64,000 nt of DNA from positions 1 to 64,000 of the forward strand of contig NZ_SMAC01000005.1 of assembly GCF_004342115.1 (NCBI RefSeq). The letters run 5' to 3'. Numbering within the stretch: the stretch's first letter is position 1; each line of letters begins with the position of its first letter. Below are positions 54,520 through 63,164 of this stretch, one piece after another. The notes below the pieces were generated by a model. The model was not told the origin of the DNA, made no database searches, and worked only from the letters and a program-made list of their open reading frames with translations. The position numbers were made by a program, and so were the translations under genes. Source of the DNA: Mannheimia haemolytica. GTDB lineage: Bacteria > Pseudomonadota > Gammaproteobacteria > Enterobacterales > Pasteurellaceae.

Positions 54520-55968
54520 ATGAATAACATCATCTATATTTTGTTAGATCAAGTGCGTAAAGATATGCTCGGCACTTACGGGCATCAGGTGGTGAAAACC
54601 CCAAATTTGGATCGCTTGGCGAAAGACGGCATTCGGTTTAACAACGCCTTTACGCCGGCTTCGGTCTGCGGGCCGGCTCGCACCTCGCTGTTTACCGGCT
54701 TAATGCCGTCCAGCCACGGGATTATCAAAAACGGCGAAAAAGGCGGCACAGGCGAAATTCCACAACAAAACCCTAATATTGCCGGCGTGGAGGGCTATAA
54801 CTCCTTTGTGATCGGCAAATGGCACGTTGGTACAAAATCCGTTCCCGAAGATTATGGCATCGCCGGTCATAACTTTGACGGCTATGGCTACCCGGGTAGC
54901 CAAGTGTATAAAAACCTCGTGTTCAATCAGCCGCCAACGCACTCCAACCGCTACCGTGAATGGCTGGCGGAAAAAGGCTATGACGCACCTGAAGTCAGTC
55001 GAGCCTATTTTGGCGACAATCCACACCTGCGTGTGCAGGAACTCTGTGGTTTGCTTTCCGGCAGTCGCGAGCAGACAATAGAGTGGTTTATCATTGACGA
55101 GGCGAAAAAATACATTCAAGCCTCCCTTGATGAGAAAAAACCGTTCTTTGCGTGGATCAACTTCTGGGGGCCGCACACTCCGTGTGTAGTGCCGGAGCCG
55201 TATTATTCAATGTATGACCCAAGCCAAGTGGTATTGGACGAGAGTTTCTTCAAACCGCTTGAGGGCAAACCGAACCACTTCCGCACCATTTCACAAATGT
55301 GGGGAATGTGGGAGGCGAGCGAAGATCGTTGGAAAGAGGTGATTTCTAAATTCTGGGGCTACATCACGCTGATTGACGATGCCATTGGCGAGCTGTTTCG
55401 TTTCTTGGAAGAGAACAATCTCTATGAAAATACCTTCCTCGTTGCTACCGCCGACCACGGCGATGCGATGGGGGCGCATAAGATGATCGAAAAAGGCGAG
55501 TTTATGTTTGAAACCACCTACAACATTCCGCTGATTATCAAAGATCCACACTCTACAAGGGTGAACGAAGTCGATGACAACCTCGTTTATTTGCACGATC
55601 TCACCTCCACCGTGTATGATGTAGCAAATCAACCGATCCCGACCGCTTTCCAAGGCGAGAGTATTCTGCCGATAACCAGACAAAGCCAAAACAACGACCG
55701 TAAAGGCTTGTTGTGCCAACTGGCAGGGCATTTTGTCTATTTTGAACAGCGAATGTGGCGGCGTAAGGATTACAAATTAGTCTTCAACGCCACCGACCGT
55801 TGTGAACTCTACGATGTCAGAAAAGACCCCGAAGAGATGCACAACCTCTTTTATGACGAAGCCTACCGAGCCGTGAAAAAAGAGATGTTGGAAGAAATGC
55901 GACAGGAAATGAAACGCCTCAACGACCCACTGGAAAATTGGGTGTATCGGATTATTGATGAGATATAA
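54520..55968 (+). CDS. Cytoplasmic Cys-type sulfatase (S1 family; possibly phosphonate monoester hydrolase-like)
   Basis: The 482-residue protein is an alkaline-phosphatase-superfamily sulfatase. The maturation motif CGPAR (CxPxR) at residues 50-54 supplies the cysteine converted to formylglycine, followed by TSLFTG. Other metal or active-site parts seen are YILLDQVRKD, GKWHVG and ATADHGDAMGAHKM. No signal peptide is present, so the substrate must enter the cell first. The DQ pair and CGPAR form also occur in phosphonate monoester hydrolases, so the ester class is uncertain. ATG with GAGG 6 nt upstream; the open frame extends to 54472 through the hairpin. GC-rich codon use. Confidence 0.9.
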   Translation: MNNIIYILLDQVRKDMLGTYGHQVVKTPNLDRLAKDGIRFNNAFTPASVCGPARTSLFTGLMPSSHGIIKNGEKGGTGEIPQQNPNIAGVEGYNSFVIGKWHVGTKSVPEDYGIAGHNFDGYGYPGSQVYKNLVFNQPPTHSNRYREWLAEKGYDAPEVSRAYFGDNPHLRVQELCGLLSGSREQTIEWFIIDEAKKYIQASLDEKKPFFAWINFWGPHTPCVVPEPYYSMYDPSQVVLDESFFKPLEGKPNHFRTISQMWGMWEASEDRWKEVISKFWGYITLIDDAIGELFRFLEENNLYENTFLVATADHGDAMGAHKMIEKGEFMFETTYNIPLIIKDPHSTRVNEVDDNLVYLHDLTSTVYDVANQPIPTAFQGESILPITRQSQNNDRKGLLCQLAGHFVYFEQRMWRRKDYKLVFNATDRCELYDVRKDPEEMHNLFYDEAYRAVKKEMLEEMRQEMKRLNDPLENWVYRIIDEI

Positions 55969-55972
55969 TTGT

Positions 55973-56045
55973 TTGTAGGGGCGGGTTTTATACCCGCCCG
56001 AAAATTAATGTAAACAATGGGCGAACATAAAGTCCGCCCCTACAA
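55973..56045. repeat. Palindromic intergenic element between sulfatase and maturase genes
   Basis: Outer arms TTGTAGGGGCGG and CCGCCCCTACAA (12 bp, perfect) enclose two internal hairpins, GGGCGGGT/ACCCGCCC (55979-55999) and GGGCG/CGCCC (56019-56039). The form recalls dispersed palindromic (REP- or MITE-like) elements of gammaproteobacteria. It lies inside the presumed operon. Confidence 0.75.
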
Positions 56046-56057
56046 TTTAGAGATACA

Positions 56058-57176
56058 ATGACCACCACCTACTTCCACCTAATGGCAAAACCCAGCAGTT
56101 TTCACTGTAATATTCAGTGCGAGTACTGTTTTTATCTGAGCAAGGAACAGACCATTCCGCCAGAAAAATCGCAGTTTATGAACGATGAAACGCTGCAAAA
56201 CTACATTCGTCATTACATTGAAGCCAACCAAAGCCAACGGGTGGATTTTGTGTGGCAGGGGGGCGAGCCGACCCTGCTGGGCTTAGATTTCTACAAACAA
56301 GCGGTCAAATATCAACAAAAATTTGCAAACGGCAAGCAGATCACCAACGCAATCCAAACCAACGGCATTGCCCTAAACCGTCAGTGGGCGAGCTTTTTCA
56401 AAGAGAATCATTTTCTGGTGGGCTTATCCATTGACGGACTGAGCGACATTCACGACCGCTACCGCATTTCCACCAACGGTAAACCGACCTTTGAACGGGT
56501 GAAAAGTGCGGTCGATTTATTGAAAGAGGTTGGCGTGGAATTTAACACCCTCACGGTGGTGAACGACCGCAACTGGCAACGGGGCAGAGAAACCTATCAA
56601 GCCCTCAAAGCCCTCGGTAGCCGTTATATGCAGTTCATTCCGGTGGTGGAAAGCCACAAGGGGGAATTACAACCCTTTTCCGTTCCGCCCCAAGGCTACG
56701 GGCAATTTTTAGTGGATGTTTTTCACGAATGGCTGCCTGACCGTGGGCAGATTTTTGTGATCGAGTTTGATAACCTGCTCGGGCAATGGCTTGGCTATCC
56801 CTCCAACAACTGTGTATTCCGCCCGACCTGTGGCAGCTCGCTGGTGGTGGAAGCCTGTGGCGATGTGTACAGTTGCGACCATTTCGTCTATCCCGATTAC
56901 CACATCGGCAACCTCAACCAACAGCAGTTGGCAGAGATCGTCTCATCAGCCGCCCAACGCCAATTCGGGCAGAATAAACAGGCAAAACTCTCGCAAGCCT
57001 GCCTAAACTGCAAATTCCGCATACTTTGCCACGGCGGCTGCCCCAAACACCGCATCGTCCCCCAAGCAAACAGCGAAAACCACAACTACCTTTGCCCCTC
57101 TTACCAACAGTTTTTTGCCGAGACTTCGAGTGTGATGAGACAAATGAGTGAGCAAATTCGGTTTGCAGGAAAGTAA
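56058..57176 (+). CDS. Anaerobic sulfatase-maturating enzyme (radical SAM/SPASM)
   Basis: The 372-residue enzyme oxidises the sulfatase active-site Cys (or Ser) to formylglycine without oxygen. It has the radical-SAM motif CNIQCEYCFYL (CxxxCxxC), the WQGGEPTLLG glycine motif, NGIALN and the C-terminal SPASM cysteines (CVFRPTCGSSLVVEACGDVYSCDHFVYP, CLNCKFRILCHGGCPKHR). It directly follows its presumed substrate, the Cys-type sulfatase. The length fits AtsB/AslB-type maturases. Confidence 0.93.
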   Translation: MTTTYFHLMAKPSSFHCNIQCEYCFYLSKEQTIPPEKSQFMNDETLQNYIRHYIEANQSQRVDFVWQGGEPTLLGLDFYKQAVKYQQKFANGKQITNAIQTNGIALNRQWASFFKENHFLVGLSIDGLSDIHDRYRISTNGKPTFERVKSAVDLLKEVGVEFNTLTVVNDRNWQRGRETYQALKALGSRYMQFIPVVESHKGELQPFSVPPQGYGQFLVDVFHEWLPDRGQIFVIEFDNLLGQWLGYPSNNCVFRPTCGSSLVVEACGDVYSCDHFVYPDYHIGNLNQQQLAEIVSSAAQRQFGQNKQAKLSQACLNCKFRILCHGGCPKHRIVPQANSENHNYLCPSYQQFFAETSSVMRQMSEQIRFAGK

Positions 57177-57197
57177 AGAGAGGTAAATAACACAAAA

Positions 57198-57251
57198 AAG
57201 CGGTTAAATTTCGCTGAAAATTTGCAAAAATTCCCGAAAATTTAACCGCTT
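57198..57251. repeat. Inverted uptake-sequence pair after the sulfatase cluster
   Basis: AAGCGGTTAAATTT (57198-57211) and AAATTTAACCGCTT (57238-57251) are perfect 14-bp arms between the converging maturase and tdk genes, serving as a bidirectional terminator. Confidence 0.85.
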
Positions 57252-57266
57252 GCTGCTTCTTGTAGC

Positions 57267-57848
57267 TTATAGCTTACCTAACTTTTGTTTGTAATGATAA
57301 CGGCAAACAGAGAGATATCTATCATTGCCGCCGATTTGTATTTGTTCACCGTCTTTAATGGCTTCGCCTTTTTCATTTAATCGAACGACGAAATGGGCTT
57401 TTTTGCCACAATCACAGATGGTTTTGAGTTCTTCCAGCTCATCTGCCCAAGCCAACAAATATTTGCTACCTTCAAATAATTCAGCTTGGAAATCGGTGCG
57501 TAGCCCGTAGCAAAGCACCGGAATTTTGAGTTTATCGACCACATCACTTAATTGATAAACCTGTGTTTTAGTTAAAAACTGAGCCTCATCAATCAAGATA
57601 CAGTGTAACGCTTTGTTTGAGTGTAATGCCTTAATTTCCGCAAATAGATTGGTATCAGCGGTAAATAAATTGGCTTCTTGTGAAATACCGATACGAGAGT
57701 TGACTTTCCCCACACCGAAACGGTCATCAATAGCGGCGGTATAAACTAAAGTGTTCATTCCACGTTCTTGGTAATTATAAGAAGATTGAAGCAGAGTAGT
57801 AGATTTGCCTGCATTCATTGAGGAGTAGTAAAAATAGAGTTTTGCCAT
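57267..57848 (-). CDS. tdk: Thymidine kinase
   Basis: Tdk phosphorylates thymidine in the salvage pathway. The 193-residue type II enzyme has the P-loop [15 protein letters not shown], the Walker B-like [10 protein letters not shown] and a zinc ribbon (CDCGKKA and later VCRYHY). The length matches bacterial enzymes (E. coli 205). It is 55 bp downstream of zapB with a terminator between them. Confidence 0.95.
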   Translation of the reverse strand: MAKLYFYYSSMNAGKSTTLLQSSYNYQERGMNTLVYTAAIDDRFGVGKVNSRIGISQEANLFTADTNLFAEIKALHSNKALHCILIDEAQFLTKTQVYQLSDVVDKLKIPVLCYGLRTDFQAELFEGSKYLLAWADELEELKTICDCGKKAHFVVRLNEKGEAIKDGEQIQIGGNDRYLSVCRYHYKQKLGKL

Positions 57849-57861
57849 AGCTGTAACAAAT

Positions 57862-57888
57862 AAAAAACGGCTAAAAATTTAGCCGTTT
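57862..57888 (-). terminator. Terminator between zapB and tdk
   Basis: On the minus strand AAACGGCTAA pairs with TTAGCCGTTT around a small loop, followed by a T-run (A6 at 57862-57867 on the plus strand). Confidence 0.8.
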
Positions 57889-57903
57889 GTGCTGAAAATA
57901 GAA

Positions 57904-58122
57904 TTAAACGTTGTCGATTTGACCTAAAAGTGAACGTAAACGATCTTGGAAGTTTTGTTGTTCCACTTTTAATTGTTCATATTCGCTGCGCAAGGTGTCG
58001 TTTTCTTGTTTCGCTGCATCGTTTTTACCTTTTAATTCTTCAACTTCTAATTGAAGTAATTGAATAGTTTCAACAGCTTGTTTAATTTTTTCTTCTAATT
58101 GGTCTAAAACCGATAATGACAT
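57904..58122 (-). CDS. zapB: Cell division protein ZapB
   Basis: ZapB is a small coiled-coil protein that joins the Z-ring through ZapA. The 72-residue sequence is continuous heptad-rich coiled coil (MSLSVLDQLEEKIKQAVETI, then LLQLEVEELKGKNDAAKQEN) and ends LGQIDNV. The length and pattern match the family. A ribosome-binding site (GAGGGAA) precedes the ATG. Confidence 0.92.
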   Translation of the reverse strand: MSLSVLDQLEEKIKQAVETIQLLQLEVEELKGKNDAAKQENDTLRSEYEQLKVEQQNFQDRLRSLLGQIDNV

Positions 58123-58318
58123 AGTAAATTCCCTCTAAAATAATATAAAAACTTGTAAAGATTATACTCTAAATCTGACTTTATTTTTATAAAAAAGTTT
58201 GGCTATTTGTGAATTTTTATTCAAACGCTGATTTTTTAGTAACGTAGCTTGCAGGTTACTGATAAAATATAATCTCTCTTCTTTTAAAGTTTTTCTTTCA
58301 AGAAACTAAGGAACAAAA

Positions 58319-59338
58319 ATGAAACGAACTCTTTCTTTTGAATTTTCTCGTGTTACGGAAGCAGCGGCTCTAGCAGCTTACTCTTGGCTAGGCCGTGGGG
58401 ATAAAAATGCCGCTGATGAAGCTGCGGTGAAAGCAATGCGGTTTATGCTGAACCAAATGGAAATCCGTGGCGAAGTGGTAATTGGTGAGGGCGAAATTGA
58501 CGAAGCACCGATGCTTTATATTGGCGAGAAAATCGGTCTATCCCGCCTAGAAGATGAGGAAATCAGTATTGCGGTTGACCCGATTGACGGTACTCGTATG
58601 ACTGCAATGGGGCAGGCAAATGCGTTGTCGGTATTAGCAGCAGGCGGCAAAGAAACCTTTTTAAAAGCCCCTGATATGTATATGGAAAAATTAGTGGTGG
58701 GGCAGGAATGCAAAGGAATGATTGATTTAAATCTTCCGCTTGAACAAAATCTTCGCCGTGTCGCCTCGAAAAAGGGCAAATTACTTTCCCAATTAACCAT
58801 TGCTATTCTTGCTAAGCCTCGCCACGAAAAAATAATTGCCGATGTGCAAAAATTAGGGGTAAGAGTGATTGCGATTCCTGATGGCGATGTTGCGACTGCG
58901 GTGCAATGCTGTTTGCCAGAGAGCGAATTGGATCTGCTTTATGGTATCGGCGGAGCACCTGAAGGGGTAGTGGCGGGGGCTGCGGTTCGTGCATTGGGTG
59001 GCGATATGCAAGCACGTTTAATTCCTCGCAACCAAGTGAAGGGGAATAGCCCGGAAAATTTAACTGCTACCGAAAAAGAGCTTTCACGCTGTAATGAAAT
59101 GAATGTGCCGGTGAATACGGTGTTGAAATTAGAAGATTTGGTGCGTGACGACAATATCGTCTTTGTTGCAACCGGCATTACTTCAGGTGAATTGTTAAAA
59201 GGGATTAAACGTAGAGGCAATATTGCCAGCACTGAAACCTTACTTATTCGTGGCAAATCTAGAACCATTCGTAAAATTCAATCCGACCATTATGTCGATC
59301 GTAAAGATAACGAACTCCTTTCTTTATTGGATTTATAG
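58319..59338 (+). CDS. glpX: Class II fructose-1,6-bisphosphatase
   Basis: GlpX hydrolyses fructose-1,6-bisphosphate in gluconeogenesis. The 339-residue protein has VIGEGEIDEAPMLYIGE (metal-binding Glu residues), VDPIDGTRMTAMGQ and GIGGAPEGVVAGAAVRALGG, all typical of the type II enzyme. The length fits E. coli GlpX (336). It is not in a glp operon here and has its own promoter region, which includes a small hairpin AGTAAC/GTTACT at 58238-58260. Confidence 0.95.
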   Translation: MKRTLSFEFSRVTEAAALAAYSWLGRGDKNAADEAAVKAMRFMLNQMEIRGEVVIGEGEIDEAPMLYIGEKIGLSRLEDEEISIAVDPIDGTRMTAMGQANALSVLAAGGKETFLKAPDMYMEKLVVGQECKGMIDLNLPLEQNLRRVASKKGKLLSQLTIAILAKPRHEKIIADVQKLGVRVIAIPDGDVATAVQCCLPESELDLLYGIGGAPEGVVAGAAVRALGGDMQARLIPRNQVKGNSPENLTATEKELSRCNEMNVPVNTVLKLEDLVRDDNIVFVATGITSGELLKGIKRRGNIASTETLLIRGKSRTIRKIQSDHYVDRKDNELLSLLDL

Positions 59339-59351
59339 CTTTTCTCTGATA

Positions 59352-59376
59352 AATCGGGCTTTTAGCCCGATTTTTT
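59352..59376 (+). terminator. Intrinsic terminator after glpX
   Basis: AATCGGGCT pairs with AGCCCGATT around TT(T), running into six T. Confidence 0.88.
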
Positions 59377-59414
59377 GTCTTCCCAAAGTAATCAAAATCA
59401 CTACATTGTCACGC

Positions 59415-59738
59415 TTACTCTTGTTTGTGAGTATTAATTGCACATAAATTAAAGCCGAGTGTTTCTGCCACAATACAAATTGTCTGAAATTTCACTTGGC
59501 TTGGGTCTTTAAATAAGCGTTTTAGGGTAGAGCTTGAAATGCCGGTTTGCATTTCAAGGGTGGTTAATTCTATGCCTAATAGTTTCCTCTGAGCATTAAG
59601 CTGCGTGCCAAAATGTGGCAAATCTTCAATTTTATTTTTTTCAAACAATTTCTGCTCGTCTTGCTCTTGTTTGAGTGCCTGTTTTCGTAACTGATTTAGT
59701 TGGTTTATCTGATTTTGTAGTTCGCTTGATAGTTTCAT
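59415..59738 (-). CDS. XRE-family (HipB-like) transcriptional regulator
   Basis: The 107-residue protein has an N-terminal charged helical extension (LNQLRKQALKQEQDEQKLF) and a C-terminal helix-turn-helix (LGIELTTLEMQTGISSSTLKRLFKDPSQVKFQTICIVAETLG). Two AGGTTA-type operators lie just upstream, suggesting autoregulation. No HipA or other toxin gene is adjacent: glpX and pepP flank it. Confidence 0.82.
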   Translation of the reverse strand: MKLSSELQNQINQLNQLRKQALKQEQDEQKLFEKNKIEDLPHFGTQLNAQRKLLGIELTTLEMQTGISSSTLKRLFKDPSQVKFQTICIVAETLGFNLCAINTHKQE

Positions 59739-59777
59739 TTTATTTTTGAGCTAAAAGTAGATTATTTATGTATTTAT

Positions 59778-59823
59778 AGGTTAAATATAACCTGTTTAGA
59801 TATGTAAAGGTTATATTTAATCT
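59778..59823 (-). promoter_or_regulatory. Tandem AGGTTA operators upstream of the XRE regulator
   Basis: AGGTTAAATATAACCT (59778-59793) is a palindrome of AGGTTA and TAACCT. A second, slightly degenerate copy AGGTTATATTTAATCT lies at 59808-59823, 30 bp downstream (three helical turns). They lie 40-85 bp before the regulator start codon. Confidence 0.75.
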
Positions 59824-59953
59824 TAATCTGTTTTGTTTTTGCAATCAAGATCTCAAATATAATCTTTCATCTGTTTTGGTTAGGCTGAATTTATGCTGCG
59901 TTTGTGCTAAAATAAGGCAGGTTTCGATATAGATATAATAAAAAGGAGAAATA

Positions 59954-61276
59954 ATGGATCTCGCTTATTTGGCTAAAATGCCACAAGAAGAATTTACCGC
60001 ACGCCGTGAGCGTGTGCTTGAGCAAATGCAGGATAATTCTGCGTTATTGGTTTTTACCGAATCGGAAAAACGCCGTAATAGTGACTCTGAATACTTGTTT
60101 AGACCTGATAGTTACTTTTGGTATTTAACCGGTTTGGCAGAACCTAAATCAGCCGTATTGCTGGTAAAAAGCGAAGGTAAAACGGAAAGTATTATTTTTG
60201 TGCGTAAAAAAGACCCTTTAATGGAAACCTGGAATGGCAGACGTTTAGGGATTGAGGAAGCTCCAAAAACGTTACAGCTTAACGCAGCTTTTGATATTGA
60301 TGACATTGAAACCGTTCTTGCAAAAAAATTAGAAAATCTGACCGCTTGTTATTGTGCGTTAGGGATACAAGAGTGGGGCGATAATATTTTGTTTGCAACA
60401 TTTGAAAAAATGAAAGTCAATCGGCAAAAAGTGCCGACAACCTTGATTGATTGGCAGCCAATGTTATCGGAAATGCGGTTGATTAAATCAGAATTTGAAA
60501 TTGCCTTAATTCAGCAGGCGTGTCATATTTCTTCAATGGCACATATTCGAGCGATGAAACAAGCTCGCCCGAATCGTTATGAGTGGGAAATTGAGGGGGA
60601 AATTCAACACGAATTTAGCCGTTTTGGAGCAAGGTTTCCGGCATATAATTCAATCGTTGCCGGCGGTGAGAATGCCTGTATTCTTCACTACAATGAAAAT
60701 GATCAGGTGCTTAAAGGCGGCGATTTATTACTGATTGATGCAGGGGCGGAATTTGCGTATTACGCCGGCGATATTACCCGAACCTTCCCTATTAATGGGA
60801 AATTCTCCGAACCGCAAAAAGAGCTGTACGAATTAACCTTAACTATGCAAAAAGAGGCGATTAATCTTCTTGTGCCAAACAGCTCGATTAAAGCGGCAAA
60901 CGATAAGGCTGTACAGATTCTCACGCAGGGCTTGGTTCGCTTAGGAATTTTAAACGGTGATGTGGAAAGCCTGATTGAGCAAAAAGCCTATCGCCAATTT
61001 TATATGCACGGATTAGGGCATTGGCTAGGGCTAGATGTTCACGATGTGGGGGATTACGGCACGGAGCGGGATCGTCCTTTGCAGATTGGTATGGTGTTAA
61101 CTGTTGAACCCGGTATCTATATTCCTAAAGATGCGGATGTACCGGAGCAATATAAAGGTATTGGGATTCGGATTGAAGATAATTTGCTGATTACCGAATA
61201 CGGCAACAAAAACTTAAGCAGCGGTTGCCCTAAAGAAATTGCGGATGTTGAGCAGTTGATGCAATCGTTAAATTAA
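59954..61276 (+). CDS. pepP: Xaa-Pro aminopeptidase P
   Basis: PepP removes N-terminal residues before proline using two Mn ions. The 440-residue protein has the creatinase-like N-terminal domain and the pita-bread catalytic domain with metal ligands in LLIDAGAEFAYYAGDITRTFP (two Asp), HGLGHWLGLDVHD (His), LTVEPGIYI (Glu) and GIRIEDNLLIT (Glu). The length matches E. coli (441). The 3' end of the gene is part of an 89-bp tandem duplication. Confidence 0.95.
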   Translation: MDLAYLAKMPQEEFTARRERVLEQMQDNSALLVFTESEKRRNSDSEYLFRPDSYFWYLTGLAEPKSAVLLVKSEGKTESIIFVRKKDPLMETWNGRRLGIEEAPKTLQLNAAFDIDDIETVLAKKLENLTACYCALGIQEWGDNILFATFEKMKVNRQKVPTTLIDWQPMLSEMRLIKSEFEIALIQQACHISSMAHIRAMKQARPNRYEWEIEGEIQHEFSRFGARFPAYNSIVAGGENACILHYNENDQVLKGGDLLLIDAGAEFAYYAGDITRTFPINGKFSEPQKELYELTLTMQKEAINLLVPNSSIKAANDKAVQILTQGLVRLGILNGDVESLIEQKAYRQFYMHGLGHWLGLDVHDVGDYGTERDRPLQIGMVLTVEPGIYIPKDADVPEQYKGIGIRIEDNLLITEYGNKNLSSGCPKEIADVEQLMQSLN

Positions 61277-61406
61277 TTCGCAAATTTTTGTAAAAAAATG
61301 ACCGCTTGCTTTGATATCCTAAAGAAATTGCGGATGTTGAGCAGTTGATGCAATCGTTAAATTAATTCGCAAATTTTTGTAAAAAAATGACCGCTTGCTT
61401 TGATAT
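61229..61406 (+). repeat. 89-bp perfect tandem duplication covering the pepP 3' end and an uptake sequence
   Basis: Bases 61229-61317 are repeated exactly at 61318-61406. Each unit contains the last 16 codons or so of pepP, its stop, and one uptake sequence (GACCGCTTG). Only the first copy is translated, so the second copy is a 3' spacer. The 204-bp gap to the next gene is mostly this repeat. Confidence 0.97.
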
Positions 61407-61480
61407 TTTGGGGAATTTAGCTTAAGCTAACCCGACACAAACACAGTGTTTGGGCAATCACAACACGAAGGAGTGTTTAT

Positions 61481-61666
61481 ATGTATTTTGAAATTTACAA
61501 AGATGCAAAAGAAGAATTTCGTTGGCGTTTAAAAGCGGGTAACCACGAAGTTATTGCAACCAGCCAAGCCTATACGACTAAGCAAGGTTGTCAAAAAGGC
61601 ATTGAAGCAGTTAAAAAAGTTACACCTGAAACAGAAGTAAAAGATTTAACCAAAGCTGAAGCATAA
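61481..61666 (+). CDS. YegP/DUF1508-family small protein, single repeat
   Basis: The 61-residue protein is one copy of the DUF1508 unit (MYFEIYKDAKEEFRWRLKA, NHEVIATSQAYTTKQGCQ, IEAVKKVTPETEVKD). E. coli YegP has two tandem copies (110 aa), so this is a one-repeat form. The function of the family is unknown. A ribosome-binding site (AAGGAG) precedes the ATG, with a terminator immediately after. Confidence 0.85.
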   Translation: MYFEIYKDAKEEFRWRLKAGNHEVIATSQAYTTKQGCQKGIEAVKKVTPETEVKDLTKAEA

Positions 61667-61671
61667 TCTAT

Positions 61672-61702
61672 AAAGCCCTGATATTATTTCAGGGCTTTGT
61701 TA
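61672..61702 (+). terminator. Intrinsic terminator after the YegP-like gene
   Basis: AAAGCCCTGA pairs with TCAGGGCTTT around a 7-nt loop, followed by GTTATTT. Confidence 0.85.
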
Positions 61703-61794
61703 TTTATGCAAATATAATGCTTAATTATTCAATTTAAGGCTTGCGGATTTTTCTAAAAAAGATAATATGCGTTTATATTATAAAGAGGAAATAT

Positions 61795-63111
61795 ATGCAA
61801 AACACAGAACTCGCATTAGCTCAATGGTTTAGGCAATCTACACCTTATGTTAATATGCACAGAGGCAAAACCTTTGTGATTATGCTTGATGGCGATGTTA
61901 TCGAAAGCCCGAATTTTGTCAATATTATCAATGAAATCAGTCTCCTGCACAGCCTGAATATCAAATTAGTGATTGTATTTGGGGCAAGACCGCAAATTAA
62001 CCAATTGTTAAAACAAAATCATATTGAGCCGGAGTATTACCACAATATCCGTGTGACTAATCCACAATCGCTAGAATATGTGAAACAAGCGGTAGGGAAA
62101 GTTCATTATGATTTCTTTGCCCGCCTTTCTTTGCGTTTACCCCATTCTGAAGTGATTAATGTAGTCAGTGGTAATATGATTTTAGCTCAGCCGATTGGCG
62201 TGGTGGATGGGGTAGATTATGCACTAAGCGGTAAAATCCGTCGTATTAATATTGAGAGCATTAAGCAGCAACTGGCACAAAATTCGATTGTATTACTTGG
62301 TCCGATTGCCCCGTCTGTTACCGGTGAAATGTTTAATCTGCCGTTTGAAGATATTGCCACACAGGTTGCAATTAAACTTCGTGCCGATAAATTAATCGGT
62401 TTTTGTGAAGAGCAGGGGATTTTAGATGAAAACGGCAAGCCAATTCCAGATTATCTTCCGCAAGATGGCGAAACCTTGTTACAGCAGTTAATCGAGCGTG
62501 GCGAATATCACACCCCGAAAGCTCGGTTTTTGCAGGCGGCGATCACGGTATGCCGAGAGGGAGTGAAACGCTCGCATTTATTAAGCTATAAAGAAGATGG
62601 TTCATTGCTTCAAGAGTTATTCTCTCGTGATGGTATTGGCACACAGTTCTCAATGGAAAGCTCGGAACAGGTACGTATTGCTAATTCCAGTGATATTCCG
62701 GGATTATTGGATTTAATCCGCCCACTTGAACAGCAGGGCATTTTAGTCAAACGCTCTCGAGAACAATTAGAAATGGAAATCACAAACTACACCATTATTG
62801 AGCGTGATGGTGTGGTGATTGCTTGTGCGGCACTTAACCCGTATCCGGAAGAAAAAATGGCGGAAATGGCGTGTGTGGCGGTTCACCCTGATTATCGTGA
62901 TTCCTCAAGAGGGGATATTCTACTGGAAAATATTCAAAAACGGGCAGTGCAACTGGGAATGGAGAAACTCTTTGTGCTGACTACAAGAACCACACAATGG
63001 TTCCAAGAGCGAGGATTTAGGCTGGCAGATGCCCAAGATTTACCTCGCTATAAACGGGAAAATTACAATTATCAACGTCGTTCTAAAGTATTAATTTTAC
63101 CACTTTGGTAA
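61795..63111 (+). CDS. argA: N-acetylglutamate synthase
   Basis: ArgA acetylates glutamate with acetyl-CoA, the first step of arginine synthesis. The 438-residue protein has an amino-acid-kinase-like N-terminal domain ([29 protein letters not shown]) that senses arginine, and a C-terminal GNAT domain from about residue 300 ([22 protein letters not shown]). The ATG at 61795 has AGAGGAA upstream; the open frame extends 18 codons before. A possible ArgR-like half-palindrome (around 61716-61735) is noted but weak. Confidence 0.95.
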   Translation: MQNTELALAQWFRQSTPYVNMHRGKTFVIMLDGDVIESPNFVNIINEISLLHSLNIKLVIVFGARPQINQLLKQNHIEPEYYHNIRVTNPQSLEYVKQAVGKVHYDFFARLSLRLPHSEVINVVSGNMILAQPIGVVDGVDYALSGKIRRINIESIKQQLAQNSIVLLGPIAPSVTGEMFNLPFEDIATQVAIKLRADKLIGFCEEQGILDENGKPIPDYLPQDGETLLQQLIERGEYHTPKARFLQAAITVCREGVKRSHLLSYKEDGSLLQELFSRDGIGTQFSMESSEQVRIANSSDIPGLLDLIRPLEQQGILVKRSREQLEMEITNYTIIERDGVVIACAALNPYPEEKMAEMACVAVHPDYRDSSRGDILLENIQKRAVQLGMEKLFVLTTRTTQWFQERGFRLADAQDLPRYKRENYNYQRRSKVLILPLW

Positions 63112-63164
63112 AATATTCAATGTTTTTGACCGCTTGTTACCAAGAGAACTATAAAAGGAGAGCT

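Noticed and set aside
61716-61735. ArgR box upstream of argA
   Set aside because: Only one half (TATTCA) fits the consensus; the other half differs at several positions.
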